Source: Chryseosolibacter histidinae
GTDB taxonomy: Bacteria; Bacteroidota; Bacteroidia; Cytophagales; Cyclobacteriaceae
DNA length: 64,000 bases
NCBI RefSeq assembly: GCF_018598225.1
Contig: NZ_JAHESF010000033.1
Coordinates: forward strand, 16,294-80,293
Direction of reading: 5' to 3'
Positions 9,412 to 17,040 of the stretch are shown piece after piece. The position numbers and the translations under genes were made by a program. The notes under the pieces are model-generated. The model did no database searches. It worked only from the letters and a program-made list of their open reading frames with translations, and was not told the origin of the DNA. Every line of letters starts with the position of its first letter. The stretch's first letter is position 1.

Positions 9412-9502
9412 AGATGCATTCCTTGGCACATCCTGCACGCTCGTAGTTCAGGAGACTTCACAACTCCAAATAAAAAAGTCAGGCACATCACCTGACTTTT
9501 TT
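9412..9502. repeat. Duplicated intergenic module, copy 1
   Basis: A stretch beginning GAGATGCATTCCTTGGCACAT and ending in the terminator hairpin recurs about 250 bases downstream at 9660-9770. The shared blocks are GATGCATxCxTTGGCACATC, GCACGCTCGTA(G/A)TTCA and the AAAAAAGTCAGG...CCTGACTTTTT hairpin. The duplication flanks a REP-like palindrome. Confidence 0.7.
9472..9502. terminator. Rho-independent terminator, copy 1
   Basis: AAAAAAGTCAGG / CCTGACTTTTTT with a 7-base loop, a perfect 12-bp stem with A and T tracts. It ends the permease transcript on the + strand and can also act on the - strand. Confidence 0.9.
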
Positions 9503-9566
9503 ATTTACACAAAGCGTCTCGGAGTCGTAGCAGTGCCTCCGGTTTTTCGGGACACCGCGTTACCGA

Positions 9567-9618
9567 GAGGCCTGAAGGGCCTCAATGTCAATATCCATGG
9601 GCGCAGCCCATGGATATT
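9567..9618. repeat. REP-like double palindrome
   Basis: Two adjacent palindromes: GAGGCC-TGAAG-GGCCTC at 9567-9583 and AATATCCATGGG-CGCAG-CCCATGGATATT at 9590-9618 (13-bp arms if the flanking C/G is counted). Palindromes of the CCATGGG..CCCATGG and CCTGAAGGG types remind me of repetitive extragenic palindromes spread by RAYT transposases in this phylum. No transposase gene is in the window. Confidence 0.65.
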
Positions 9619-9659
9619 GTGTCTTTGGCATTTCATGTGCCATAGGAACTCTAAATCGT

Positions 9660-9770
9660 TAGATGCATGCATTGGCACATCACGCACGCTCGTAATTCAA
9701 GAGGCCTCAGGACCATTCACGATAACACACCGAAAACAAAAAAGTCAGGCTCATCACCTGACTTTTTATA
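9660..9770. repeat. Duplicated intergenic module, copy 2
   Basis: Second copy of the module at 9412-9502, diverged mainly in the region between the GCACGCTCGTA word and the hairpin. It carries the terminator for the M16 peptidase operon reading leftward. Confidence 0.7.
9738..9767. terminator. Rho-independent terminator, copy 2
   Basis: AAAAAAGTCAGG / CCTGACTTTTT with loop CTCATCA. It lies 18 bases beyond the stop of the leftward M16 gene, so it ends that operon. The stem is identical to copy 1. Confidence 0.9.
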
Positions 9771-9784
9771 ACTCAAACAAATCG

Positions 9785-11182
9785 TTACTTCACCTTCAGC
9801 GCATTCTGGTGTTCTTTGATCTGCTTCTCCAGCAGTTTTTTATCACCCACTAGCACTAGGGTCATGTCTTCATATTTGAAATAATCTTTCGCCATCTGCT
9901 GCACCTTCTCCGGCGTAACATTATAGATGTTCTTCACACGATCGGTAAGATATGAATCACTCAGGCCATGCAGGTCGAGGAAGTTGAGCTGATTGATAAT
10001 ACCTCCGGGTGTTGAGTTCTGCAGCACAAAGATACCCGCCTCGTAATTCTGAATGCCCTTCAGCTCGTCGGCCGACGGCGGCTCATTCTGAAGACGTTTG
10101 ATCTCTTTGGAAATTTCCTGTAACGACGCACCGGTGTGCTCCGAGGTAACATCAGCCTGCTCATACCAGATGGCCACACGGTAGCCCGAGCTGATAGTGC
10201 TGAAAGGTGAATAGGTATAACCTTTATTTTCACGAATGTTGGCAGTGATGCGCGACCCGAATGAACCACCCAGCAGCGAGTTGGTTACCTGCAGCGGAAG
10301 GTAGTCAGGTTTGGAGGGATCGAGCGTTGGCAGTCCCAGCAGCACAGTGGTCTGCGGGGCGCCTTTGCGATCGATCATCGCTACTTCGTTGGTCTTTACC
10401 GGTGTGGCTACCGGGTAATCTACTTCAGGACCTTCTTTCCATTTTCCAAAAGCTTCTTCGATGGCCTTTTTCACGGCGGCCTCGTCAAATTTACCAACGG
10501 CATACACCACAGTGCGTTTGGCGCCGATGTTCTTTTCGTAAAATCCTTTCGCCATGTCGAGGGTATACGAGTTAAGCATTTCTTCCGTGGGGAAATACCT
10601 TCCGTAAGAATGGTCTTTGTAGATAATCGACCTGAATTTTTCCGTGGCCTGATTCTGCGGAACACTTTTCTGAACGGTGAGCTGGCGCTTGAGGTCATTC
10701 TTGAGGCGCTCCACTTCGCTGGCAGGGAACGCGGGATTGATCACAATATCGGCGAGGATCTTCACCAGGTCGGGCGCAAATTCTGACAACACTGAACCAG
10801 AGACCGTCATTTGATTAGGGCCCGTAGAAACATTTACTTCACCGCCCATGGCGGCAACTTTTTTGGCGATGGTCTTGAAGTCCATCGTGGTGGTTCCACC
10901 TTCACGCATCAGGTTGCCGGTCAGGTCGCCGAGCCATACTTCATTAGGTCCTTCATGGATGTTTCCCGTTTTGATGATCACGTTGATATTCACTTTAGGA
11001 ATGGCACCGTATTGCACCAGTGTGGTAGAAAGACCATTGCCCAGCTTTTCGACCTTCTTGGCGGGAAGTTGGAAATCGCGTGGCTTGCCTCCTTCGGGCG
11101 GCGTCTGCTTTTGCGCGAGCGCTGCGAAGGAGAGGAAACAGGCTGCTGCAACACAGCTTAAAAATTTATAGGATGTTCTCAT
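9785..11182 (-). CDS. M16-family peptidase, non-catalytic subunit
   Basis: 465 residues with a signal peptide (cleavage near ALA-QKQ), so periplasmic. Two M16 domains are visible, with the C-terminal half containing GSFGSRITANIRENKGYTYS, a typical M16C stretch. The zinc motif HxxEH is absent: the equivalent position reads WLGDLTGNLMREG. This is therefore the partner subunit of a two-chain M16 enzyme, supplying substrate-binding residues while the upstream gene provides the zinc site. It overlaps the catalytic subunit gene by 4 bases (ATGA), so stoichiometric expression is likely. The substrate is unknown; related pairs degrade peptides or process secreted proteins. Confidence 0.92.
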   Translation of the reverse strand: MRTSYKFLSCVAAACFLSFAALAQKQTPPEGGKPRDFQLPAKKVEKLGNGLSTTLVQYGAIPKVNINVIIKTGNIHEGPNEVWLGDLTGNLMREGGTTTMDFKTIAKKVAAMGGEVNVSTGPNQMTVSGSVLSEFAPDLVKILADIVINPAFPASEVERLKNDLKRQLTVQKSVPQNQATEKFRSIIYKDHSYGRYFPTEEMLNSYTLDMAKGFYEKNIGAKRTVVYAVGKFDEAAVKKAIEEAFGKWKEGPEVDYPVATPVKTNEVAMIDRKGAPQTTVLLGLPTLDPSKPDYLPLQVTNSLLGGSFGSRITANIRENKGYTYSPFSTISSGYRVAIWYEQADVTSEHTGASLQEISKEIKRLQNEPPSADELKGIQNYEAGIFVLQNSTPGGIINQLNFLDLHGLSDSYLTDRVKNIYNVTPEKVQQMAKDYFKYEDMTLVLVGDKKLLEKQIKEHQNALKVK

Positions 11183-12561
11183 TGATTTACAGCTTTAGGT
11201 TCTACAATTAAAATGGTGCGGTTGGTAGCACGCAGGTACTCGCTCGCGGTTTTTTTGATCACCTCGGGCGTAACCTTCTTGAACTCGTCTTCGAGTTTGT
11301 TGATGCGCGCCGGGTCATCGTCAAACAAGGCAAAGCATGCCAGCAGGTCAGCGCGACCCACACCGAACACACCACCCAGGTTATCGTACAGGCTTGAGCG
11401 GATCTTGACAATGGCCATGTCGAGGTCTTCTTGTGTAACGTTGTCAAGCTCGGCCACTGATTGATCTACCTGTTTGAGAATAGAGTCAGCCGGAACGTTG
11501 GCATCGTGAATGAGGTCGGCCATCCACAGCATCGGACCGTTGTAGTTGAACATATTGCCGAGGTAGTTGATGCCACCGCTCACGCCTCCGGTATAACCTT
11601 TTTCCTGTACCAGCTTTTGGTAGAGCTTGCTGTCACTGCCCTGCACGAGCAGCTGATCGATCAGGCCCATCGCGAAATACTCCGGTGTGTTACGGTCAGG
11701 CATTTTGTACGCCACGGCAATAGCAGGTTTGTTGGCCAGCTGATCTTCTTTGGTGAAACGTTTCTCTTTGTTCTGAGCGGGTTCAGCAATATCGGGTTTG
11801 GCCGGAAGCTCTGCCTTGGCGATGCCTCCGAAGTATTGCTGGATCCATTTTTTTGCTTCCTCCTTATCAAAGTCGCCCACCACAGAGATCGCGGCGTTGT
11901 TGGGTGCATAGAAGGTCTTAAAGAATTTGTCTACGTCTTCCAGTTTGGCCGAGTCGAGGTCAGCGAGGTCACCATAAAAATTGTGGGCATTATACCAGTT
12001 CTCGTTGGCATACTGCGGCATATCGAGCCATGGAAATCCGCCGTAAGGCTGATTGAGCACGTTCACTTTTACTTCGTTTTTCACCACACCTTGCTGGTTG
12101 GTAAGATTTTCCTGGGTGATGGCGAGCCCTTTCATGCGGTCTGCTTCGGCCCACAGTGCCGTTTCAAGCTTGTGGGCTGGCATCACTTCAAAGTAGTTGG
12201 TGAAATCGAAACGGGTTGAGCCGTTCAGCACGCCACCGTTCTTTTGCACCATATTCACAAACTCCATCTTGCCCAGGTTCTGCGATCCCTGAAACATCAT
12301 GTGTTCAAAAAGGTGGGCGAAACCTGTACGGTCTTTCGGCTCGATGCGAAAACCGATGTTGTAATATACCGCTACAACAACTGTGGGGGCGGTGTGATCT
12401 TCAGACAACACCACACGCAGGCCGTTGTCGAGCTTATAATATTCAACCGGTACACTAAATGAACTTTCGCTGCCTTTCTTCTCGCCAGGAGAGCAGGCAG
12501 CCAGTATGACCGTTGCCATTACAAGACACGATCTGGATACAAACTTGTTAAATTGATTCAT
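11179..12561 (-). CDS. M16-family zinc metallopeptidase, catalytic subunit (lipoprotein)
   Basis: 460 residues from the ATG at 12561 (a TTG two codons upstream is an alternative). The signal sequence ends with the lipobox LAAC, so the protein should be lipid-anchored in the periplasm. The inverted zinc motif HLFEH is at residues 83-87, and the third ligand is E163, 76 residues after the second histidine, as in active M16 enzymes. The C-terminal half is the degenerate second domain. It is first in a two-gene operon with the inactive partner (4-base overlap), the arrangement of M16B heterodimers. Its 12568-12712 leader region shows no clear promoter. Confidence 0.95.
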   Translation of the reverse strand: MNQFNKFVSRSCLVMATVILAACSPGEKKGSESSFSVPVEYYKLDNGLRVVLSEDHTAPTVVVAVYYNIGFRIEPKDRTGFAHLFEHMMFQGSQNLGKMEFVNMVQKNGGVLNGSTRFDFTNYFEVMPAHKLETALWAEADRMKGLAITQENLTNQQGVVKNEVKVNVLNQPYGGFPWLDMPQYANENWYNAHNFYGDLADLDSAKLEDVDKFFKTFYAPNNAAISVVGDFDKEEAKKWIQQYFGGIAKAELPAKPDIAEPAQNKEKRFTKEDQLANKPAIAVAYKMPDRNTPEYFAMGLIDQLLVQGSDSKLYQKLVQEKGYTGGVSGGINYLGNMFNYNGPMLWMADLIHDANVPADSILKQVDQSVAELDNVTQEDLDMAIVKIRSSLYDNLGGVFGVGRADLLACFALFDDDPARINKLEDEFKKVTPEVIKKTASEYLRATNRTILIVEPKAVNQ

Positions 12562-12712
12562 GCGCAATTAGGATTAATGATTAGAGAAATATAAAGCTAT
12601 TGGGCTTTGCTTGTTATGGTTTTGTGACAAAAAAGAAGAATTCAGTGGTCTATGGAAGACACCCATACCCACTCCACCCCTGCGCGGGGGAGACGACTCT
12701 ACCCGCAAATAG

Positions 12713-13960
12713 TTACCAGTGCGCTACGGAAATTGCCTTGGCTGCCAGGTAAGCGGTGCTCCACGCAGCCTGGAAATTAAAGCCCCCGGTCTCACCGTCG
12801 ATGTTCAATACCTCGCCTGCAAAATATAACCCGGGCATCTTTTTGCTCTGCATAGTGGCGAGGTCAACCTCCTTCAGGTCAACGCCTCCGCACGTAACAA
12901 ACTCTTCCTTAAAGGTAGTCTTACCCTTGATCTGAAAGGGGCACCGGATCAGGAACTCCATCAGGCGATTCATGTTCTTCTGGGGCAACTCCGCCCAGAT
13001 CTTGTTATCATCAATATCGGCAAGCTCGCAAACCCGCACCCATAACCGTTGCGGAAGGGCGAACAAAGGATTGGAAAGCACCTTCTGCTTGCCGCGATTC
13101 TTTTTGTGCTCGAGCAATTGCAGCCGGATGTCATCTTCCTTGGCAGGACCGATCCAGCTTACCAGCGCCGTGAACTGGTACTGGATGTTGTGGAGGTGCT
13201 CCGCCGCCCAGGCCGAAAGTTTGATCACCGCCGGGCCACTCAGTCCCCAATGCGTGATGAGCACAGGACCTTCCTGCGAAAGTTTTGTTCCGGCAATCCT
13301 TACTTCTGCCGCCGGCACCGCCACGCCCATCAGGTCACTGAATTTTTTTTCAGAATCATTGAAAGTAAAGAGCGAAGGAATGGGAGGAACGATGGTGTGA
13401 CCTGCATTGGCGATCCAGTCGTAGGCCTGTTTTCCGGGACTTCCGCCCGTGGCAGTCAAAACGTTATTACTGTAATAGGTCTTACCGGTCTGGGTGTGCA
13501 CTTTGAATCCACTTCCATCCCTCTCTAACTTCACAACCCCTTCGCCCATTTCGATCCTGATCTTCAGGCGCTGCGCTTCCTGCATCAGGCAGTCGATGAT
13601 GGTTTGGGAGCTGTCAGTAATAGGGAACATGCGACCGTCGTCTTCGGTCTTGAGCTTTACATTTTTCGATTCAAACCAGGCAACTGTTTTAGAAGCTTCG
13701 TAGGTTCTGAAAACATTCCGCAGTGGTTTCTCACCCCTTGGGTAATGGCGGGAAAGTTGCGCCGCGTCAAAACAGTGATGGGTCACGTTGCAGCGACCTC
13801 CGCCGGAAACCTTAACCTTCGCCAGCAGCTTGTTCGACTTTTCGAGGAGTAGCACCTGAAGACCCGGTTTCAGTGTTGCCGCCTGGATGGCACCATAAAA
13901 GCCGGCAGCACCTCCGCCGATAACAATAAGGTCATATTTTTTTAATCCCTGATCTTCCAC
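12713..13960 (-). CDS. HI0933/YhiN-type FAD-dependent oxidoreductase
   Basis: A 415-residue flavoprotein of the HI0933 (BaiN-like) family. The start is a GTG at 13960, just before the FAD-binding DLIVIGGGAAGFYGAI (residues about 10-25). The family signature SGGGRCNVTH follows at about residues 53-62, then TGGSPGKQAYDW near 170, and the C-terminal FAD-contact block GEVLNIDGETGGFNFQAAW. The family reduces diverse or unknown substrates, so the specific reaction cannot be given. It appears monocistronic. Confidence 0.9.
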   Translation of the reverse strand: MEDQGLKKYDLIVIGGGAAGFYGAIQAATLKPGLQVLLLEKSNKLLAKVKVSGGGRCNVTHHCFDAAQLSRHYPRGEKPLRNVFRTYEASKTVAWFESKNVKLKTEDDGRMFPITDSSQTIIDCLMQEAQRLKIRIEMGEGVVKLERDGSGFKVHTQTGKTYYSNNVLTATGGSPGKQAYDWIANAGHTIVPPIPSLFTFNDSEKKFSDLMGVAVPAAEVRIAGTKLSQEGPVLITHWGLSGPAVIKLSAWAAEHLHNIQYQFTALVSWIGPAKEDDIRLQLLEHKKNRGKQKVLSNPLFALPQRLWVRVCELADIDDNKIWAELPQKNMNRLMEFLIRCPFQIKGKTTFKEEFVTCGGVDLKEVDLATMQSKKMPGLYFAGEVLNIDGETGGFNFQAAWSTAYLAAKAISVAHW

Positions 13961-14006
13961 GCTTCAAACTTACGTGCGTTAATCCGATATATCTGCAATT
14001 ATAGAT

Positions 14007-14172
14007 TAGAACCCATCTCAAAAATACCTTTTGAAAATTTCCGGCGTCTTTGCCCATTCTGCTTCGTTGGCCTTTTGTTCAGACTACCTCTTGTATGAGC
14101 AGCAAAAGCACGCCTCGCATAATGGCCAAATACTTGAAATTTCCTTAAAATCTATTTTCGAGATGGGTTCTA
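14007..14172. mobile_element. MITE-like element with 20-bp terminal inverted repeats
   Basis: TAGAACCCATCTCAAAAATA at 14007-14026 is repeated inverted at 14153-14172 with one mismatch. The inner flanks are also partly complementary (TTTTGAAAATTTCC against GGAAATTTCAAG in inverted sense, then CCCATT.TGC against GCATAATGG), so the whole 166 bases can fold into a long hairpin. It has no coding capacity. It sits 31 bases before the start of the LAB_N gene, so it may supply that gene's leader. No certain target-site duplication is seen. Confidence 0.65.
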
Positions 14173-14203
14173 GACTGGTTTTCTGTTTCTTTGCGCCTCA
14201 ATC

Positions 14204-14848
14204 ATGGAATTTGTTCAAAAATACGGCATTTATGGTCTGGGCTTCTTTGCGCAGTCACTTTTTGGCGCCCGCCTGATCGTGCAGTTATTGCTTTCTGAAA
14301 AAAAGGGAAAGGTGGTTTCTCCCACCATCTTCTGGCAGCTGAGCCTGATGGCATCCTTTCTTTTCCTCATCTATGGCATCATCCGTAACGACCTGGTGAT
14401 CATCATCGGGCAAACGTTGTCGTACCTGATCTACATCCGCAATCTGCAGCTGAAAAACGACTGGGTGAAATTTCCGCTCATCATCCGGGTTATCATTTTT
14501 GCTTTGCCGGTATTGGCGCTCGGTTGGATCGTGATGGGTTCAGAGAACAAGCTCCAGGATATTTTTAGCAATAGCGACCTATCGCATCCCATCATCGCCA
14601 TTGGCGCGGTAGGCCAGCTGATGCTGAACCTGAGATTCATTTATCAGTGGTATTACTCAGAAAAGCACAGCGACTCCATTTTGCCGCTGGGCTTCTGGGT
14701 GATCAGCAGCGTTGCCTCGGTGATGATCCTGGCTTACGCATCTTATCGCCTCGATCCGGTTTTGCTCGTAGCACAAGGCATGGGCATTTTCGTTTACCTG
14801 CGCAACATCGTTATACATTTTAAAGCGCGGGCAAAGACGGTCAATTGA
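14204..14848 (+). CDS. Membrane protein with two lipid-A-disaccharide-synthase N-terminal (LAB_N) domains
   Basis: 214 residues, six to seven membrane helices, containing two tandem LAB_N-like units: one at about 8-75 (FGARLIVQLLLSEKKGKVVSP..FW) and one at about 133-205 (LNLRFIYQWYYSEKHSDSILP..FW). The shared pattern R-I-x-Q-x-x-x-SE-K then P-x-x-FW is visible in both. LAB_N occurs fused to LpxB or as free proteins with presumed roles in lipid A or glycolipid handling; function here is inference. The 5' region is occupied by the MITE-like hairpin element, which may contribute the promoter. Confidence 0.8.
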   Translation: MEFVQKYGIYGLGFFAQSLFGARLIVQLLLSEKKGKVVSPTIFWQLSLMASFLFLIYGIIRNDLVIIIGQTLSYLIYIRNLQLKNDWVKFPLIIRVIIFALPVLALGWIVMGSENKLQDIFSNSDLSHPIIAIGAVGQLMLNLRFIYQWYYSEKHSDSILPLGFWVISSVASVMILAYASYRLDPVLLVAQGMGIFVYLRNIVIHFKARAKTVN

Positions 14849-14859
14849 ATTCTTGCAAG

Positions 14860-14891
14860 TTGTCGTTTATTATAGGCTTTCATTACTTTTG
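14860..14891 (+). promoter_or_regulatory. Bacteroidota-type promoter before the THUMP-like methyltransferase
   Basis: TTG at 14860-14862, a 21-base spacer and TACTTTTG at 14884-14891, a full match to TAnnTTTG. The nearest downstream start is the small ORF at 14903. Confidence 0.55.
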
Positions 14892-14902
14892 AGGAAGAAG
14901 CC

Positions 14903-15073
14903 ATGAAAGATCATTTCATCCCTAGACAGAATCCAGGTAAGTCAAGAAAAAAAAAGATTCTTAACAGACGTTTAAGGGAGTATTCAAAGAATCCGAATAA
15001 TGTTTCCCCTGTCAGGGACGTGCTTCTAAGGATTGAACAAAAACTTGGAAAACCAGGCCAAAGCAATAATTGA
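14903..15073 (+). CDS. Possible small basic protein (56 aa) or leader ORF
   Basis: An ATG at 14903 preceded by GAGGAAGAAG opens a 56-codon frame ending at the TGA at 15071-15073. The product is lysine/arginine-rich (for example GKSRKKKILNRRLREY). It overlaps the TTG start of the methyltransferase gene by 41 bases in another frame. It lies only 11 bases after a good -7 element, so it would be the first ORF on that transcript. I recognise no family. It could encode a small nucleic-acid-binding protein, act as a translated leader, or be chance. Confidence 0.35.
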   Translation: MKDHFIPRQNPGKSRKKKILNRRLREYSKNPNNVSPVRDVLLRIEQKLGKPGQSNN

Positions 15074-16277
15074 ATCTCTGTTCTCAGAACAAGTACAGAA
15101 CTATATCATCACACACGAACATGATGATGAGCGCGACCTCGTTCTGCGGCACAAAGAAATACTGGGAGTGCCCTCAGCTGTTATAGCTGAGCAGATCGCC
15201 GGCCGAAGAAAAGCCAAGGAAAAACTTCCGTTGTATTATCAAACACCTGGCATCGTCTATCCGCCCGCAATAAACCTTGAACAGACTTCCTCTGAACAAA
15301 CCGCCCGCTTCAAGTCTTCGCTCATCACGGAAGCCCTGGCCGCCCATGGCGACAAACCTCTTGCACGGGCAATCGATCTAACTTCTGGTCTGGGCATCGA
15401 CACTTATTTCCTTAGCAGGATCTTTACCCACTTCGATGCCGTGGAACCCAATCCAGGTTTGCTTGAAACAGCACAGCACAATCATCAACAGCTTGGCGCC
15501 ACAAACATCCGCCATCACAATACCACGGCCGAGACATTTCTCGCACAGCTGAACGAAAAGGTTAACCTGGTCTTCATCGACCCGTCGCGAAGAACTTCAA
15601 ACAAAAAGGTCTTCACACTTACGGATAGCGAACCCGATATTGTCAGCCTTCAACACACGATCTTTGAAAAAACAGACAACCTTCTCGTAAAAGCTTCTCC
15701 GCTGCTCGACATCAGCCTGGCCTTGAAAGCGCTCGATTTTGTAAAAAGTGTTTATGTAGTGGCCGTCGACAACGAAGTGAAAGAGCTGCTGTTCCTGGCA
15801 GAAAAAGATTTTAATGGCGAGCCGCTGATCCACAGCGTTAACCTGCTGAAACAACGCCACGATTCTTTTTCATTTTCATTGACGGATGAAGCCACCACTA
15901 TAGCAAAGTTCTCCGATCCACTTGTGTATCTGTATGAGCCCAATGCCGCGATCCTGAAAGCCGGCGCGTTCAAAACCATAGCCCAGCGTTTTAAGCTTGC
16001 CAAAATTCAGTCGAGCACACATTTGTATACTGCAGATCTTCTCGCCGAAGATTTTCCCGGAAGGATTTTCCTTATCGAGGCGCGGGTTAAGCCTGACGCG
16101 AAAAGCCTGAAACCATTCTTCCCGGAAGGAAAGGCAAATATCACCACGCGCAATTACCCGCTCACCGTGGAGGAGCTGAAAAAGAAAACAGGTTTGAAAG
16201 ATGGTGGTGAAAAATTCCTGATCGGTTTTTCGGGCGTTATAGAAAAATTCCTGGTGGCCGCCCGTCGGGTAAAGTGA
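15033..16277 (+). CDS. Class I SAM-dependent methyltransferase, THUMP-like family
   Basis: 414 residues, start TTG at 15033; an in-frame TAA at 15027 rules out anything earlier. The SAM-binding motif is IDLTSGLGIDTYFLSR (about residues 112-127), followed by the acidic strand end DAVEPNP and the motif IV-like VFIDPSRR. The C-terminal third, after about residue 260, is the THUMP-like ferredoxin-fold typical of the Bacteroidota PG_1098 family. These are presumed RNA methyltransferases; the target is unknown. It follows a promoter at 14860 and a small overlapping ORF, and is convergent with the thiol-disulfide lipoprotein, whose stop abuts its own. Confidence 0.85.
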   Translation: MNKNLENQAKAIIESLFSEQVQNYIITHEHDDERDLVLRHKEILGVPSAVIAEQIAGRRKAKEKLPLYYQTPGIVYPPAINLEQTSSEQTARFKSSLITEALAAHGDKPLARAIDLTSGLGIDTYFLSRIFTHFDAVEPNPGLLETAQHNHQQLGATNIRHHNTTAETFLAQLNEKVNLVFIDPSRRTSNKKVFTLTDSEPDIVSLQHTIFEKTDNLLVKASPLLDISLALKALDFVKSVYVVAVDNEVKELLFLAEKDFNGEPLIHSVNLLKQRHDSFSFSLTDEATTIAKFSDPLVYLYEPNAAILKAGAFKTIAQRFKLAKIQSSTHLYTADLLAEDFPGRIFLIEARVKPDAKSLKPFFPEGKANITTRNYPLTVEELKKKTGLKDGGEKFLIGFSGVIEKFLVAARRVK

Positions 16278-16766
16278 TCACAGGTATTTCACGATCACGC
16301 TTACATCAGTCTGGCCGTTGAATTGTTGCACCAGCTTTCCCTGGTTGGTATAAATATAAACCGAAGGCGCCTGGATGGGACCGAAGTTGTTCAGCACATT
16401 TTCCGTAGCCGTCCAGCCGAACACAATGTTGTCTTTCCCTGACAATTTATAGTCTGCCGCAAACTTTTGAATCTCCGCCATCGGTGCAGACGACACAAAG
16501 TACAGCGTATATCCCGCAAAGGAGGCAAGCTGTTCACGGATATCTTCCGCTTCGTGCTGGCAGTGATCGCAGTCGGGCTGAAAGAGGATCAGCACATTTT
16601 TCCCCGTAAGGGTTTTGGCATCAATGGTTTTTCCATCCGGAAGGCTGATGGTCATGGCCGGAAGATCGTTGGGTACAGCCACCGGTTTCTGTTCAACTTC
16701 TTTTTCTTTTTTGGCACAGCCTGTCAGCGCTATCAGCACCGTTAGAAATATTAACATTTGTTTCAT
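16278..16766 (-). CDS. Thioredoxin-like lipoprotein (redoxin family)
   Basis: 162 residues from the ATG at 16766; a longer upstream frame overlaps the neighbouring gene and has no family character. The signal peptide ends in the lipobox LTGC (C17), so the protein is lipid-anchored. The thioredoxin-like fold carries the redox site C66-D-H-C69 in LFQPDCDHCQHE and a cis-proline region QAPSVYIY. It probably acts as a periplasmic thiol-disulfide reductase or cytochrome-maturation factor of the TlpA/ResA kind. It lies 11 bases downstream of the small membrane protein gene at 16969, probably in the same operon. Confidence 0.85.
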   Translation of the reverse strand: MKQMLIFLTVLIALTGCAKKEKEVEQKPVAVPNDLPAMTISLPDGKTIDAKTLTGKNVLILFQPDCDHCQHEAEDIREQLASFAGYTLYFVSSAPMAEIQKFAADYKLSGKDNIVFGWTATENVLNNFGPIQAPSVYIYTNQGKLVQQFNGQTDVSVIVKYL

Positions 16767-16777
16767 GTCTCCTGAAT

Positions 16778-16969
16778 TCAGCCTAATAAAACCATTCCCC
16801 AATAGGCGGCGTGACTCACCAGCGCCACCAGCCCGTAAACCCTGATCACCTTTCTCCTGTTCTGAACGTCTTCCCACCATAACATCACCCACGGTTTGTA
16901 GAGGCCGATCAATAAAAAGAGCAGCGCCATGAAACTCACATACAGGAAAAGCTGTTGAAAGAAACTCAT
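16778..16969 (-). CDS. Small two-helix membrane protein
   Basis: 63 residues with two hydrophobic segments (about 5-24 and 46-62) separated by the aromatic and basic stretch YKPWVMLWWEDVQNRRKVIR. It has a good ATG start and is followed after 11 bases by the thioredoxin-like lipoprotein. I believe similar short proteins are widespread in Cytophagales but know no function. It is divergent from mfd. Confidence 0.65.
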   Translation of the reverse strand: MSFFQQLFLYVSFMALLFLLIGLYKPWVMLWWEDVQNRRKVIRVYGLVALVSHAAYWGMVLLG

Positions 16970-17040
16970 GGCACCAAAATTATAGAAATGCCTGTATATT
17001 TGCGGCTTCCCCGCTAAGGAATAAAGGATTTAACGGCAGT

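Noticed and set aside
9533..9853. 106-aa ORF across the REP-like region
   Set aside because: It is a translation of palindromes and a terminator, overlapping the M16 gene end in antisense.
12640..12712. GC-rich CTCCACCCC...GGGGGAG hairpin as terminator
   Set aside because: The stem is imperfect and no T run follows in either direction.
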